The notes beneath the pieces were generated by a model. It was given only the letters and a program-made list of their open reading frames with translations, ran no database searches and was not told the DNA's origin. From assembly GCA_023053575.1 (NCBI GenBank), contig JAKZAP010000010.1, forward strand, positions 11,555,225 through 11,619,224: 64,000 nucleotides of DNA, in the 5' to 3' direction. Numbering within the stretch: position 1 is the stretch's first letter; each line of letters begins with the position of its first letter. The stretch is from Branchinecta lynchi. Taxonomy: Eukaryota; Arthropoda; Branchiopoda; Anostraca; Branchinectidae. Below, piece by piece: positions 34,862 through 46,371 of the stretch. The position numbers and the translations under genes are program-made.

Positions 34862-35906
34862 GAAGACCTAAGGTTTCGATGGGATCCCAAAAATCTAAAA
34901 TTTGATCCAGACAACTGGGTCTTGTCTTCGCCAGGCTAATCGTCAGAGGAAACCAAGTTCAGATCTATAAGCCGTATCTATTTTGACGATAATGACCGAA
35001 ACTTCCTGCTTTGCTTCTGCCAAATTTCCGGTTTCGGCCGAATTCCGAGCCAACTACTTGTCCAGCAAAAAAAGAATATTCAGAATCAAATTCAGCGTAT
35101 CTCCTTATCCTTTTAAAGAACATCTAATCAATTTCAAATAAAAGTTTAGCTAATAAAAAAAAACGGTAACAACCGAATTCTGGACGAATTAAATGTCCGG
35201 TTAAAAAAAATGCTCTTCATACCCAGACTCAGCATCTCTTCTTACCCCTAAATCTGTCATCTAATCAACTTCAGATAAAACTAATTACTTTCATAAATTT
35301 TCCGGTTTTGGCCGGATTCCGGGCGAACTAGTTGTCCGGTTAGAAAATAGTTTTCAAATAAGTGTTCAGCATGTCTACTTACCCCGGAATCGAACATTCA
35401 ATCAACTTCAAATCAAACTTTTACTTTTCACCAACTTTCCCTTTTTTGCTGGCGAGAAAATGGTTTTCACCACCGTGTTCAGCATGTCTTCTTACACCTA
35501 AATCGAACATTAAATCAACTTCAAATGAAACTTTTACTTTTAACCAACTTTCCGGGTTTTGCCGGATTCCGGGCGAACTACTTGTCGGACGAGAAAATGT
35601 TTTGCATATTCGTGTTCAGTATGTCTTCTTACCGCATAATTGACTATCACATTAGCTGTTTACAAATATTTTGTTTGCCCTTTAATTTGAACCCCCTCCC
35701 CCACCCCTAAATGTAGGGCTCCAGATCTCATCAACGAACTTGATCTTACCCTTGACTCAAAGTATCCTCACAACAATTTTCATCAAAATGTCTCATTCCC
35801 TTCGAGAGTTATCGTGCTAACAGACGGACAGACGGACGGGCGGACAGACGGACAACTTTTACGATGTCATAGGTATCCCTCTACTTTCATTTTGGGATCT
35901 CAAAAA
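34862..35906 (+). repeat. Family A copy A6 inserted in a LINE
   Basis: It starts AAGACCTAAGGTTTCGAT and ends GGGATCTCAAAAA, with about five tandem units, and GACGGACAGACGGACGGGCGG at 35823-35843 reduced to mixed GACGG/GACAG words. LINE RT lies just upstream and LINE 3' sequence just downstream. Confidence 0.75.
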
Positions 35907-36465
35907 TTGTATCAAATTCCATTTGATTTGGTTAGGGGCGTTTGGTCCCAAATAGAGGAAAATATTCACGCAAGGCGCTGGGAAGGTTGTGTAGTGCTTT
36001 TTCCGGCCCATATATTCACAATCGTCCCGGAATGTAGCATATCTTAAGGAAAAAAAGATGTACAAATTTTGAGAAGCTGTTTTTTTTAAGTAATCTAAAT
36101 CTCTGGTGTATCTTCCTAAATCTTTCCATATCGTAAATGGTTTTCGAATTTTAATGTTCAGGTAGTATCAATACACTCCTTCGTTCGCATTCAAATCTAT
36201 TTACCCTCCACAAACATCCTGCCCTGTCAGCCCACGAAATTATTAGCCAGTTTTTCAGTCCTGAACCCGTTTAATGTGCTTGTCACTGTGTAAAATATTT
36301 TAAGTCTATTTAGAGTGTTTTTAAACTATATGAAAATAATGTAGTCATGTTTATGTACATTCTTTTGTTTAGTGTTTTAATATGTGTATTTTATTTTGTT
36401 TATTTTACTCATACTGCACTTTTATACAAAAAGTGTGTCACAAATAAATAAATAAATAAAAAAAA
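35907..36465 (+). mobile_element. LINE 3' portion with AATA tail
   Basis: From 35909 the frame reads YQIPFDLVRGVWSQIEENI, compatible with a continued ORF2 C-terminus; downstream SHSNLFTLHKHPALSAHE appears in another frame. An AT-rich 3' region ends in an AAATAAATAAATAAAT run at 36446-36461, a typical LINE 3' microsatellite tail. It probably completes the element started by the RT fragment. Confidence 0.55.
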
Positions 36466-36589
36466 CAAAAAACTGACAATTAATGAGTTTGTTCCAGAAA
36501 AAATAACGAAAGAAAGAAAGAAGCTTTACTTATTCGACCTGAACACCTAAAATACATCAGCCAAAGACTTCAACAACCACTCCAAAAAC

Positions 36590-38444
36590 AACAAGAGCTG
36601 TAAGCTCATATGGAACTTGCAAACAACAAGAGCTGTAAGCTCATATGGAACTTGCAAGCATATGGAACTTGCGTAGTACATAATGGTATCAGCTAATATT
36701 TGCGCTGTCTTGAGACACAGACGATTACGGGAATTTCAGATTGTCGATAATGTATGGTTTAGTCAAAAACATACCATGCGTTTTGCGGTTACAATGCGCA
36801 CTTCAAGAGGGCTAGGAATCCATTTTGTAAGCAAAAGCACTGGTACACAAACGATCATGGGCCCTTGGGTCATGGATGTGTATCATCTGCTCGAAAGTAT
36901 TATTTTTTTGCACTTCGCAGCTAAGATGCGCACTTTGAGGGGCTAAAACTAATTTGAAAGCAAAATACTTGGGACGCAGATGATCATGGGGCCTTGGGGA
37001 TCTTAAAAATATATTTTTTCATACCAAAAAATTTCCACTTTGCGGTAAGATTGGCGCCTTAAGTGTGTTGGAAAGTCATTGGTAAGCTAAACCATTGAGG
37101 GACAAAAATCATCATGGGCCCTTGGAAATCACGGAAATGCATATTTTGGTCATAAGTATTTTGTTCACTTTGTAGTTAAGATACGCACTATAAGGGGTCT
37201 TAAAACTCATTTGTAAGCATATACTTGAAGTACAAATGATCGTGGGCCCTTGTGGGATTGAGTAAATGTATTGCTAGATCAGAAACATGTCCTCTTGTTA
37301 ATTATCAGTTGGTTGGATCTTCGAATCAGACCAACCGTTCATAAGCTATGCATGACACAAAATTAAGGTAATCTGGATTCCAATTCTCACTAATCCGCCG
37401 ACGATGGCCCGATCGGGGTAATGACTGCTTCAAAGTCAATCTGATCGGGTTCCTAATGTACCTGCTGAATTTGCATCTGTAAGTGCCTTAACTAGCAGTC
37501 AGCGGACTTCCGGAAAACCCTCTCTAACTCCCCCCCCCCCACACTTCACTAATTTGGTCCATTTACTAGAAAGAAAATCTACATATAACTTGTCCTTGTT
37601 CTTCTAACCAAAGCTTCATCCCCACCCCTCTACTCTGAGCCTGTCCCTAGATTTCCGGTCCCCATCCAATCCCCCTCCCTCCCCTCAGCGTTATCGGATC
37701 TAGTTCGAAAACAAAATGGGACATCTGCGACCCGAGCTTTTTCCAACTGTCAAGTTTCATTTGTATCCGATTACCCGTTTGAAAGTTATGCTTGTCTCAA
37801 GATCCGGGATTTCCCCTCCCTCCTCTCCTCCCTCCAATTGTAGAATCGTGAAAGTGACTATTTTCAGGTCAATCTGTTCGGGTCCCTGACAAATATCATC
37901 GCCTTCCAATGTCATCGTCCTAGTACATCTGGAAGTACCTTAACCGTGATAACCGGAATTCCGTGACCCCCCTTCCAATTCCCCCCAAAGTACCAGGATC
38001 CGATCCGGTTATGTCAAGGATGTATCTATGATATGTGCTTGTCCTTCCCATCAAGTTTCATTCCGACCCCTCCACTTTAAGCGTGTCAAAATATTTCCGT
38101 ACCCTCCCTCCAACTCTCCCCACAGTCATCGAATCCGGTCCGGACGTAAAACTGGACATGTGAGGCATGCGTTCTTACCATATATCAAGTTTCATTCAGA
38201 TCAGATTACCCGTTCGAAAGATACGCATGCCTCAATATTCCGGATTCGCACTCCCTCCACTCCCCCCCATGATGGTCGAGTCGGGGGAGTGACTATTCCC
38301 AAGTGGTTTGGTCGGTGCCCTGACTTGCCTGCCAAGTTTCATCGTCCTAGCACATCTGGAAGTACCCCAACTCGCAATCACGGACCGATTGACCGACCGA
38401 CGGAAAAGAGATCGGTATGTGGCACTTGTTAAGTCGAGTGCCAT
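36590..38444 (-). repeat. Family B, long reverse copy
   Basis: Its 3' end (AACAAGAGCTGTAAGCTCATATGG on the plus strand) is tandemly repeated at 36590 and 36627, and the 5' hairpin is at 38421-38444 (GGCACTTG..CGAGTGCC). At 1.85 kb it is the longest copy and keeps all landmarks in order: ATCATGGGCCCTTGG tail blocks, poly-C, GATCCGATC, AAGTTTCATCGTCC and the GACCGACGG microsatellite. Confidence 0.75.
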
Positions 38445-39101
38445 AAATCAATAAAAACAACTTGCTATGTAAACTAATAATATGAAATATATAATATAAA
38501 CCGTAATAAACTAAATATAAAAAAGCGTTATGGTTTTTATTCTCGGCTCAATTTTATAAACCAAATTTATAAACCGCAAACCAAAAAAACTTTTGACAGT
38601 TTACTACAAGATGTTACTCGGTTACTTCTCACTACTAAAAGCCCAGCGTGCATAAGTCTAAATTTTGATCTGCTTGTATATGCATTACTCACTTTTTAAT
38701 GACTTTAGTGGTCTTTTTAATAATTATTGTTGGCAGCTTCCTCCTTCTCTTGTTTCCTCTTTTTGCCGAGTTGTGTTTGTGCTTGGCGAAGACATGTTTG
38801 ATGGTATCAGGGAAGACGCGCATCTTTCCGTTGTCACCACAACTGTTCAAATTAGGTAGCAAACTACCTGTACATTATGATTTGGGTTGTATCTCGGACA
38901 GGTAGTGCTGGGTGTGAAGTGCGGGCTGTGCCTAGTTGGCAGCATTCTTACTCGCGTGACAGATAGCATCTGTTGATGTGATGACAGCCACAGGACATGT
39001 CGCTGCTTTTACAAATTCTGGTTTTCAGTATAGTGCTATCGAATCCGGTTGAGATCTTTATGAAAAGGAATTCCAGAAGAAAATTATGTATGAGATCCTC
39101 A
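38445..39101. other. Unassigned AT-rich DNA
   Basis: ORFs up to 68 codons (38665-38905) overlap in two frames and include a hydrophobic stretch. Nothing identifies a gene. No repeat family is recognised. Confidence 0.35.
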
Positions 39102-40240
39102 TGGCACTTGCAGCCTCTGGACCGATCGCAATTCCGTCGGGCGGCCGTTCCCGCGATTGCGAGGTAGGGTACTTCGATATGTGCTAAGACGATGAAACTT
39201 GACAGGAAATCAGGGACCTGATTTAACTAATTTAGAAATAGTCAGTTTCCCGACCCGGCCCTTGGGGGGGGGGGTTGAGGGATGGGGAATCCGGAACATG
39301 CGTGACTTTCGAACGGGTGATCAGATTTGAATGAATCCTAATAACTGAACAGAAGACGTGTCTTTGATGTTCCAGTTCAAGTCTGGACTGGATTCAACAG
39401 CTGTTGGGGATTTGGGGGGGGGGGGAGATCGGAAATCTCGCGAAACGGTTAAACTGGGGGGAGGGATCGGGGTAGAACTTGCTGGAAGAACAAGCATCTG
39501 CTCATAAATCGTCCAGTGGAACCAAACTGGATCCTGGCATTTTGGGTGGTGGTGTACCGGAATTCCGATAATGGCGGTTTGGTTTTTTTCACGATGAAAC
39601 TTTGCAGGTATAGCAGGGACCCAATCAAACTGACTTGGAATTAGTAATTTTCTGGATGCGATCATCGTGGGGGAGAGTAGGGAGGGGGATCCGGATAAAT
39701 TGAGTCATGTGTAACTTTTGAACAGCTGGCCGGATTCTAATGAAAGTGAATAGTTGAACAGAATCGGATTGGATCCGGGCACTGTGGGGTAGTTGGGGGA
39801 GGGGACGGAATTCCGTAATCGCTATTCAAGGTAATTCCAGATGTGCTAGGACGTTTGAAACTTAACGGGAACAGTAGAGACTCGACAAGATTCGCTTAGA
39901 ACTCGTCACTTCCCACATCCAACCATTCCTGAAGTAGGCTACTCATCTTATATAACCGCAAAGTACAACATTAAGCACAATATACATTATCAGGGTCCCC
40001 ATGAGCCCATGATCTGTTTGCCTCAAGGATTTTGAAAGTGGACAAAAATAGACTTTTGACTAAGCGATACATTTCATGATCTCTAAAGGCCGATGATGAT
40101 TTTTTGCCAGAAGGATTTTGCTTAAAAATAAATTTCTAGCACCCTTGAGCATCTTAACCGAAAAGAGAAAAAAAAACTTCTGACCAAACATTACAAATTT
40201 ATGATCCCCAAGGTCTCATGGTCTTTTCCCCGCTGGTGTG
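39102..40240 (+). repeat. Family B, 3'-truncated copy
   Basis: The 5' hairpin is eroded (ATGGCACTTGCAGCCTCTGG). The body shows GATGAAACTTGACAGG, poly-G runs (39265-39274, 39415-39425), TTCGAACGGGTGATCAGATT and the ATGATC blocks, but not the final GAGCT/AGCTC hairpin. Confidence 0.65.
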
Positions 40241-40841
40241 TAAAACAAAATCGGAGGTAAAAAAAATAGTTTCTTTAGTTCTTAAGAGTTTGATTATAAT
40301 TACATCTCTATTATAGTCTCACTCTCTATCATATGTATTACGTTTGATTTTCTCTCGTGCGCAGGTAGTAAAGTCATTTATTAAATAATTTCAACAAAAA
40401 CAGTAGTTTTTACAGCTTGGTTTATAACTTTTCTCTTGTTTTGAACACATTCCGCGTTTCCTTTTGTCTTCTGAGTGGGTAGAAAAGCATTTGTTAAATA
40501 GTTAAAAATAGCAGTTTCCTGTCCTTAAAGTTTAACCGAACAGAGCTGAGATACGACAGTCTAGTTACTCATCGCTGATCCACTTGAATAGGTTTGAAGA
40601 TACGATGAAAATGCGTTACTTCGTTGCTCCTCTATTCATATAATCGATTTTCACACATTTTCTTTCGCATTCTACTCTGTGTGTCTGTACCTCTGTGATT
40701 GACACATCAAAAGTAAAGGATCGCCGAAAAATAAAGGTTTTTTTGGGTCACACAGAGTAGCGGGCGTTCTTAAAGAATCCTTTGTTCAGATGCTGCCCTA
40801 TGCATTATTTTTTATAAGTAGTGAACTAAAAGACGAAAAAT

Positions 40842-40914
40842 CTCCTCAACCGGGATTTGAACCCAGGACCCTCTGCTTACAAAGCAGGCACTCTAACATT
40901 TGAGCTACCGAGGG
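40842..40914 (-). tRNA. tRNA-Thr (UGU)-like gene
   Basis: Read on the minus strand, a 73-nt cloverleaf folds. Acceptor CCCTCGG/TTGAGGA pairs at six of seven positions (first pair C-A mismatched); D stem GCTC/GAGT; anticodon stem four pairs around loop TTTGTAA with anticodon TGT (40879-40881); variable loop five bases; T stem CTGGG/CCCGG around TTCAAAT. The B box is close to consensus (GGTTCAAATCC). The D loop lacks the usual GG pair. The mismatch and the D loop suggest either a diverged gene or a recent pseudogene. No CCA is encoded, as expected for a eukaryote. Confidence 0.7.
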
Positions 40915-41282
40915 GCTTGTGAACAGAGTTCGCAAATAACTACAATAGTCTGGTAGAAGCCAGCCATAGCTATTTCGCTTTTTTAGGGATTACACGTCAC
41001 ATTCTTTGGGGATTACAACTTTCATTTATGGAAAAGATTTGAAAGTTATCAATTAAATTATACATTTTTATAAACGCGTAAATTAAGCAATTATCTAAAA
41101 CAGATTTTCATGGCGAGAAGGCTTCAATCTAAAAGTTACCATTGCTTTTAGGATGCAATTTAGTAGACTACCTTAAAACTGTTTCACATCATAAAAAAAA
41201 TATTTTTATTAAGGCACGGTCGTGCAACCTACATCATAAAAAAAAAATAATTTATAACGACATCCGGACATGCAACTTCAGA
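40915..41282. other. AT-rich spacer
   Basis: No gene or family is recognised. Two nearby AAAAAAATATTTTT-type stretches follow the phrase ACATCATAAAAAAA (about 41187 and 41232), a small local duplication. Confidence 0.35.
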
Positions 41283-41302
41283 AAAAACAAGAGTAAGGAT
41301 TT

Positions 41303-41500
41303 CTGACAGTGCAAAACGGATTCGTCAGCTGAAATTTTATTAGAGCTCAATTTCGGTCCTTCTTCAGGCTCAAGCTGTAGATGATCTTGCGGAGAAAAAA
41401 AATACAGCTGAAAAAAATTCAGCTTCATTTTGCACTGTCAAATATGATTCAAAATAAGCTTGGGCTTCAGGAAGGAATATCATGCATGTCGCTGTGATCC
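41303..41500 (-). repeat. Repeat J with degenerate hammerhead-like motif
   Basis: The ends are inverted: TGACAGTGCAAAACGGATTC at 41304 and TTTTGCACTGTCAAATATGATT near 41430. The reverse strand at 41343-41371 reads GAGC-CTGAAGA-AGGACC-GAAA-TTGA-GCTC: all conserved blocks of the 27336 motif, but most of stem II is deleted and the cleavage triplet is changed, so activity is not expected. Confidence 0.55.
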
Positions 41501-41656
41501 TAAGTGGAATAAATCCGAGACTCAGATCCAGTTTGTCTTTTATAGTTCCTGTTTTTTTCCCAGATCCATAACTTAGCACGTCTCTTCCCCATAAATTAGT
41601 ATTCTTTTATTTTTTTTCCCTCGAATTCCAGAGGATGAGCAAAAAAAAACAATAGT

Positions 41657-41745
41657 AAGTAAGTAATTTATTTATATCCCGCCGTTTTCAGAAAGCGGAG
41701 TGAATGAAGAAAATAAAATAAAACACATAAACATGCACAAAAAGA
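41657..41745. repeat. Dispersed repeat M, copy 2
   Basis: Shares AAGTAAGTAATTTATT, GAGTGAATGAAGAAAATAAA and ACACATAAACATGCAC with 15624-15712 in the same order and orientation. Probably the tail of a short retroposon in reverse. Confidence 0.5.
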
Positions 41746-41865
41746 CAATAGATCAGATCAACTTGCGGAGTAAAATAACACAGACAAAAAGCCCCAAAAA
41801 ATCAGTCAGCAAAATGAGGATGCCTTAGTTTGTGCCGCTCATCCCTACATTTAGGCCTATGGGCA

Positions 41866-42031
41866 GGGCCGTATCCAGGGGGGGGGGTAGGGGGTTGAAC
41901 CCCCCTCCCCCCGAAACATACAAAATAATCATTTTTATAGGCTTTTCCCTCTGATCTATGTCTTTTGTATACTGTTTTGTCCGACCCGCAGGCACCCCCC
42001 CCCCCCCGAAATAAATTCCTGGATAGGGGCC
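41866..42031 (-). mobile_element. MITE family K, copy 1
   Basis: The element starts GGGCCGTATCCAGG and ends CCTGGATAGGGGCC, with long G and C tracts just inside. The word GCCTATGGG occurs directly outside both ends (41855-41863 and 42033-42041). The interior (CCTCTGATCTATGTCTTTTG, ATAATCATTTTTATAGGC) is the reverse of copy 2 at 58404. Non-coding. Confidence 0.72.
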
Positions 42032-43429
42032 TGCCTATGGGACATGATCTGTACTTTTCCCCAAACGATCCTAATTATAAGTCGAAGAAGATCTCTGAAC
42101 CCCGTCGAACCCCTAACAGACGGACGGACGAACTAAACGAAACTGCAGGAGATGAGCTGCAATCAACTTCGGTAACAACTTGTACGTGAACCAAATTTCG
42201 CATTGTTGTTGGACTCCGAGCGAACTACTTGTCAGCGAGAAATCGCTTTGCAAACAGAGGTGTACCGTCATTGACGATCTGCGATCCCAAAATGCTATCT
42301 TATTTGGCGAGGATCTGTAGTATATTATGAACGCTAATTTGTTTTGGAAAGAAAATCAGCCAAACAGCGGGCATCAAGTAGATTTTCCGTTTTGTCTCAG
42401 TTTACTTAGTTAGGATAAGACAATTTGAAAGTTAGTTCTAACGTTTCTTGTGGGATCGACTAAAAGAGGCACGGTACGGTGTGGCATGGTGCCCTAGGAG
42501 GTAAGTACCGTCTGTTTTTAGAACCTGAATTCTGACGTACCTTCTTTTCCGTGTCCTAAAAGAAGGCATAGACAGTTCATGCCTCCTAGTTCAAGCTTTC
42601 CTTCTTTTAGTATGCGGTGCCTCTTTTTAGAACTCGTGCCTCTTGCACCATGTCTTGCTGTGCCGTCGGTCTTTTCAGTCGAAATTGTTTACTATGGCGA
42701 TGAAATGTTTTCACATTGTTTAGATGCGGGACGATAGAAGTTTATCAGTGGATTGTTATTTTGTTTTCTTTTTCTTCTTTTATGACGTAGTGATTGTATA
42801 GTTTAGTGCTACATTTTAGTTATTAGGTCGTAGTTGTTATCGGTTTATTCACGAATATATTTACCTACCTACCTACCTAGTCACATGCTGTTAAATAATC
42901 GGGTTCCGTTCGTTACGTAACAACTTGTCGGAAACAAAAACACCGAGACGAATTGGCGGAGTAACTGCAGCTTGCTTTGAAAGTTCGGATAATTTGTCAG
43001 TCAATAGGTGCAGCGCTGACTCAAAATGTTCAGTAATTTCGCTGTGAGTTCTGCGTGTTATTGAAGAAGGCACGAATTTGCCCCCGCCTTGAGGAAAATG
43101 AAATTTATAAATGAAGATTTTGACATGTGTAATATTACTTTCGACCTCTGTGGTTCCGGCGTCATATGGCTAGATTGTTACCTTACTGTTAACTGCCTAG
43201 AGTAATTTCCCTATTACACTGTGGTTAAATGTTAAAGGGCTTCGCTTACATAGGTTAAACTGGAGGAAAACAGCCGATATGCTATCATTAGCGAGGCCAA
43301 TTTCAGTTACTTAGGTGGAACAGAGGTGATGGTTTAGTGCCGTAATGTTTTAATTTCGCGATGAAATCGGTTGACGTTTCCTCCGACTTGGCTCTTGTTT
43401 GTTTCGGACTTGAATGACCCAGTCTTACT
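42032..43429. other. Unassigned DNA with a small inverted-repeat candidate
   Basis: 42462-42631 begins CTAAAAGAGGCAC and ends GGTGCCTCTTTTT and may be a short MITE (11-bp ends, no clear TSD). ACCTACCTACCTACCTA occurs at 42861-42877. Otherwise there is no gene or family. Confidence 0.4.
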
Positions 43430-45841
43430 GGGATTGACTAACAACAGGAAAGGAAAGGCAAGAGAAAAGTAGCAAAGATACCAAAGTAGGAAGGGCAAAC
43501 TGAAACGGGGAAAGAATTATTACCAGAAATCGAGGATTCGAAAAACTGGCAAGCCTTTCCTCTGTTTCGTATCCCGTGATGGGTCAGCTTTTCCTCTTTT
43601 AGTATTCGAAAAACTGGCAAGCTGCACCGTGCTTTTCCTCTGTTTTAGTATCCCCTGAGGCGTCGGTAACTTACATTTGTAAAGGTTCACCTTTCCCTCT
43701 TTTTTGTACCCTGTCGGTATGCGACTGCGAGGGGTCGGCAACTAAGATATTTCAAGTCCACCATTTCCTTCCTGGTTTTAGTAACTTGGCACGGATAGTA
43801 CCTTAGAGTACTAAAACGAGGAAAGAAATTCGAAATATTATTCTTTGAGGGGGCAGCAACTATCCAAATTCATAGTTCACCGTTCCCATCCTCGTTTTAG
43901 TAGCTTTGAGAGGTCGGCAATTAGAATTTTCAGTCAAGTGAGGGTCGGCAACTAACTTAGGATCCTGTGACAGGTAAATAAATTGGAAACTCTTCTTCTT
44001 TGAGGGATTCCGCCTCTTTCCGAGCGAGGCGTCGGAACTAAGATATTTCAAGTCCAGCATTTCTTTCCTGGTCTTCGTAACTTGTCACGGACAGTACCTT
44101 AGAGTACTAAAACGAGGAAAGAAACTGGGAATTATAAACTATTTTTCTTTGAGGGTTCGGCAACTATCAAAATTTACAATTCACCGTTCCCTTTCTCGTT
44201 TTAGTAGCTTTCAGGGGTTGGCAATTAAGATATTTCAAGTACACCATTTCTTTTCTCGTTTTTGTACCTTGTCACGGATACTTCCTTACGGACTAAAACG
44301 AGGAAAGAAATTGGGAATTCTAAATTATTCTTCTTTGAGGGGTCGGCAACTATCAAAATTCATAGTTCACCGTTCCCTTCCTCATTTTAGCAGCTTAAGG
44401 GGTTGACAACTGAGATATGTCAAGTACATTATTTCTTTCCTGTGTTGATACCTTTTCACTGATAGTTCCTTACAGACTAAAACGAGGAAAGAAATTGAGA
44501 ATTCTACATTATTCTTCTTTGAGGGGTCGGAAACTATAAAATTCATAGTTCACCGTTCCCTTCCTCATTTTAGCAGCTTAAGGGGTTGACAACTAAGATA
44601 TTTCAAGTACATCATTTGTTTCCTCGTGTTAGTACCTTGTCACGGACAGTTCCTTAGAGTACTAAAACGAAGAAAGAAACTGGGAATTCTAAATTCTTCT
44701 CTGAGGAGTCGCAACTATCAAAATTCATAGTTCTCCATTCTCTTCCTTGCTTTATTAGCTTTAAGGGATCGGCAACTAAGATATTTCAAGTCGACCATTT
44801 CTTTCCTCGTTTTAGTACTCTAAGAAACCATCCATGACAAGATAATACCTGTATGGAAAATTCAAGTCATTGTATTATGGGATATTTTTCCCGTCGTAAA
44901 CAGTTGAAAACAATTGGAAACGATCGTAAACAAACTTTTGTTTTCGACTGGAAACAGTTGTTTACGATTGGAAACATCTGCAAACATAATTGGAAACAGA
45001 ACAACTGTTTCCAATCGTAAGCAACTGTTTCCAATCGTGAAAAACAATTATTTACGATCGTTGATTGCTTACGATTGGAAAAATGTCTCATAATACAAGG
45101 ACTTGAATTATTTCCATACGGATAAAGCGAGGAAAGAAAGGGTGGACTAGAAATATCTTAGTTGCCGACCACTCAAAGCTACTAAAACCAGGAAAGGAAT
45201 GTTGAATTATGAATTTTGATAGTTGCCGACCCCTCAAAGAAAAATAATTCAGAATTCTCAGTTTTATTTTCGTGACAAGTTAATAAGACCAGGAAAGAAA
45301 TGCCTGACTTTCCATTTCTTAGTTGCCGACCCTCGCTCGGAAAGAGGTGGAGTCCCTCAAAGAAGAAGAGTTTCCAATTTATTTACCCATCACAGGATAC
45401 TAAAGTTAGTTGCCGACCCCTCAAAGCTACTAAAACCAGGATGGGAACGGTGAACTACGAATTTTGATAGTTGCCGACCTCTCAAAGAAGTATAACTTAG
45501 AATTTCCAATTTCTTTCCTCGTTTGTGTACTCTAAGGTACTTTCTGTGACAAGTTGCTAAAACCAGGAAACGAATGGTGGACATGAAATATCTTAGTTGC
45601 CGACCACTCGCCGGACTCGGATGATTTTAGTCGCCTATCAACAGGGCACTAAAAGGAGAGGTGAACTTTTACAAATGTAAGTTGCCGAACCATCGCAGGA
45701 TACTAAACAGAGGAAAGGCTTCCCCATTTTTCGAATCCTCGATTTTTGGTAATTCTTTCCCCCTTTTAGTTTGCCCTTCCTGGTTCTAGTATCTTTGCCC
45801 GCTTTTCTCTTGATTTTCATTTCCTGCTTTTAGTCGATCCC
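43430..45841. mobile_element. MULE-like palindromic element with 9-bp TSD
   Basis: The 2,412-bp element begins GGGATTGACTAA and ends TTAGTCGATCCC. AGTCTTACT flanks it on both sides exactly (43421-43429 and 45842-45850). It is one giant imperfect palindrome centred near 44985. The left arm is about 1.5 kb and the right about 0.85 kb. Both arms are built of about 110-150 bp units with the words GTTGCCGACCCCTCAAAG, ACTAAAACGAGGAAAGAAA and TAGTACCTTGTCACGGACAG. Around the centre (44860-45115) is sequence related to the C family. A 9-bp TSD with very long TIRs is the Mutator-like pattern. No transposase is visible. Confidence 0.82.
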
Positions 45842-45945
45842 AGTCTTACTAGTATTACTACTGTGGAGGTATGCCTGTGTGAAAGTTAGTTAAATCCCAG
45901 CTCACTAGAAATAGCTTTTTGCGATAAAATGATCTGGAAGTACTG

Positions 45946-46196
45946 TTTTTGGAATCCCAAAAGGTAAGCGGACGGATAACTATCACTTCTTAAAAGTTGT
46001 ATATCTGTCCGTCTATCCTTCTGTCCGTCCGTCTGTCAGCACGATAACTTTCGAAGGGAGTGAGATATTTTGATGAAACTTGTTGTGAGGATTTTTTGGG
46101 TCAACGGCTAGGTTGAGTTTGTAAAGCGGCTCTGTAGCTCTACATTTAGGGTGGGGAGGGCGTCCAGTGCAAGGGGCAAACAAATTTTTTTTAACA
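45946..46196 (-). repeat. Family A right-end fragment (A7)
   Basis: Reverse A 3' end: TTTTTGGAATCCCAAAA (one change in the palindrome), a GTCCGTCCGTC microsatellite (46022-46037), ACTTTCGAAGGGAGTGAGA and CTCTACATTTAGGG, then it stops and a B fragment begins. Confidence 0.65.
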
Positions 46197-46371
46197 GCCT
46201 ATTTAAGTCCGGACCGGATCCGAGGAATCGATGGAGGGGAGAACCGGAAATCTTGTGATACGCTTAAAGTGGAGCGATAGGAATGAAACTTGGTGAGAAG
46301 AACAAACACAAGCCCTAGATATTTTAGTGACCGCGGGCGGTTCGAACTGGGGGGGGGGGGGGGGGGGGGGG
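46197..46371 (+). repeat. Family B internal fragment ending in a G23 run
   Basis: AGTCCGGACCGGATCCGA, GATACGCTTAAAGTGGAGCGA and AACAAACACAAGCCCTAGATA are B body blocks. The fragment ends in 23 consecutive G residues (46349-46371), the longest homopolymer in the window. Confidence 0.65.

Noticed and set aside
41343..41371. Hammerhead motif considered active
   Set aside because: Stem II is almost deleted and the cleavage triplet is altered, so only ancestry and not activity is supported.
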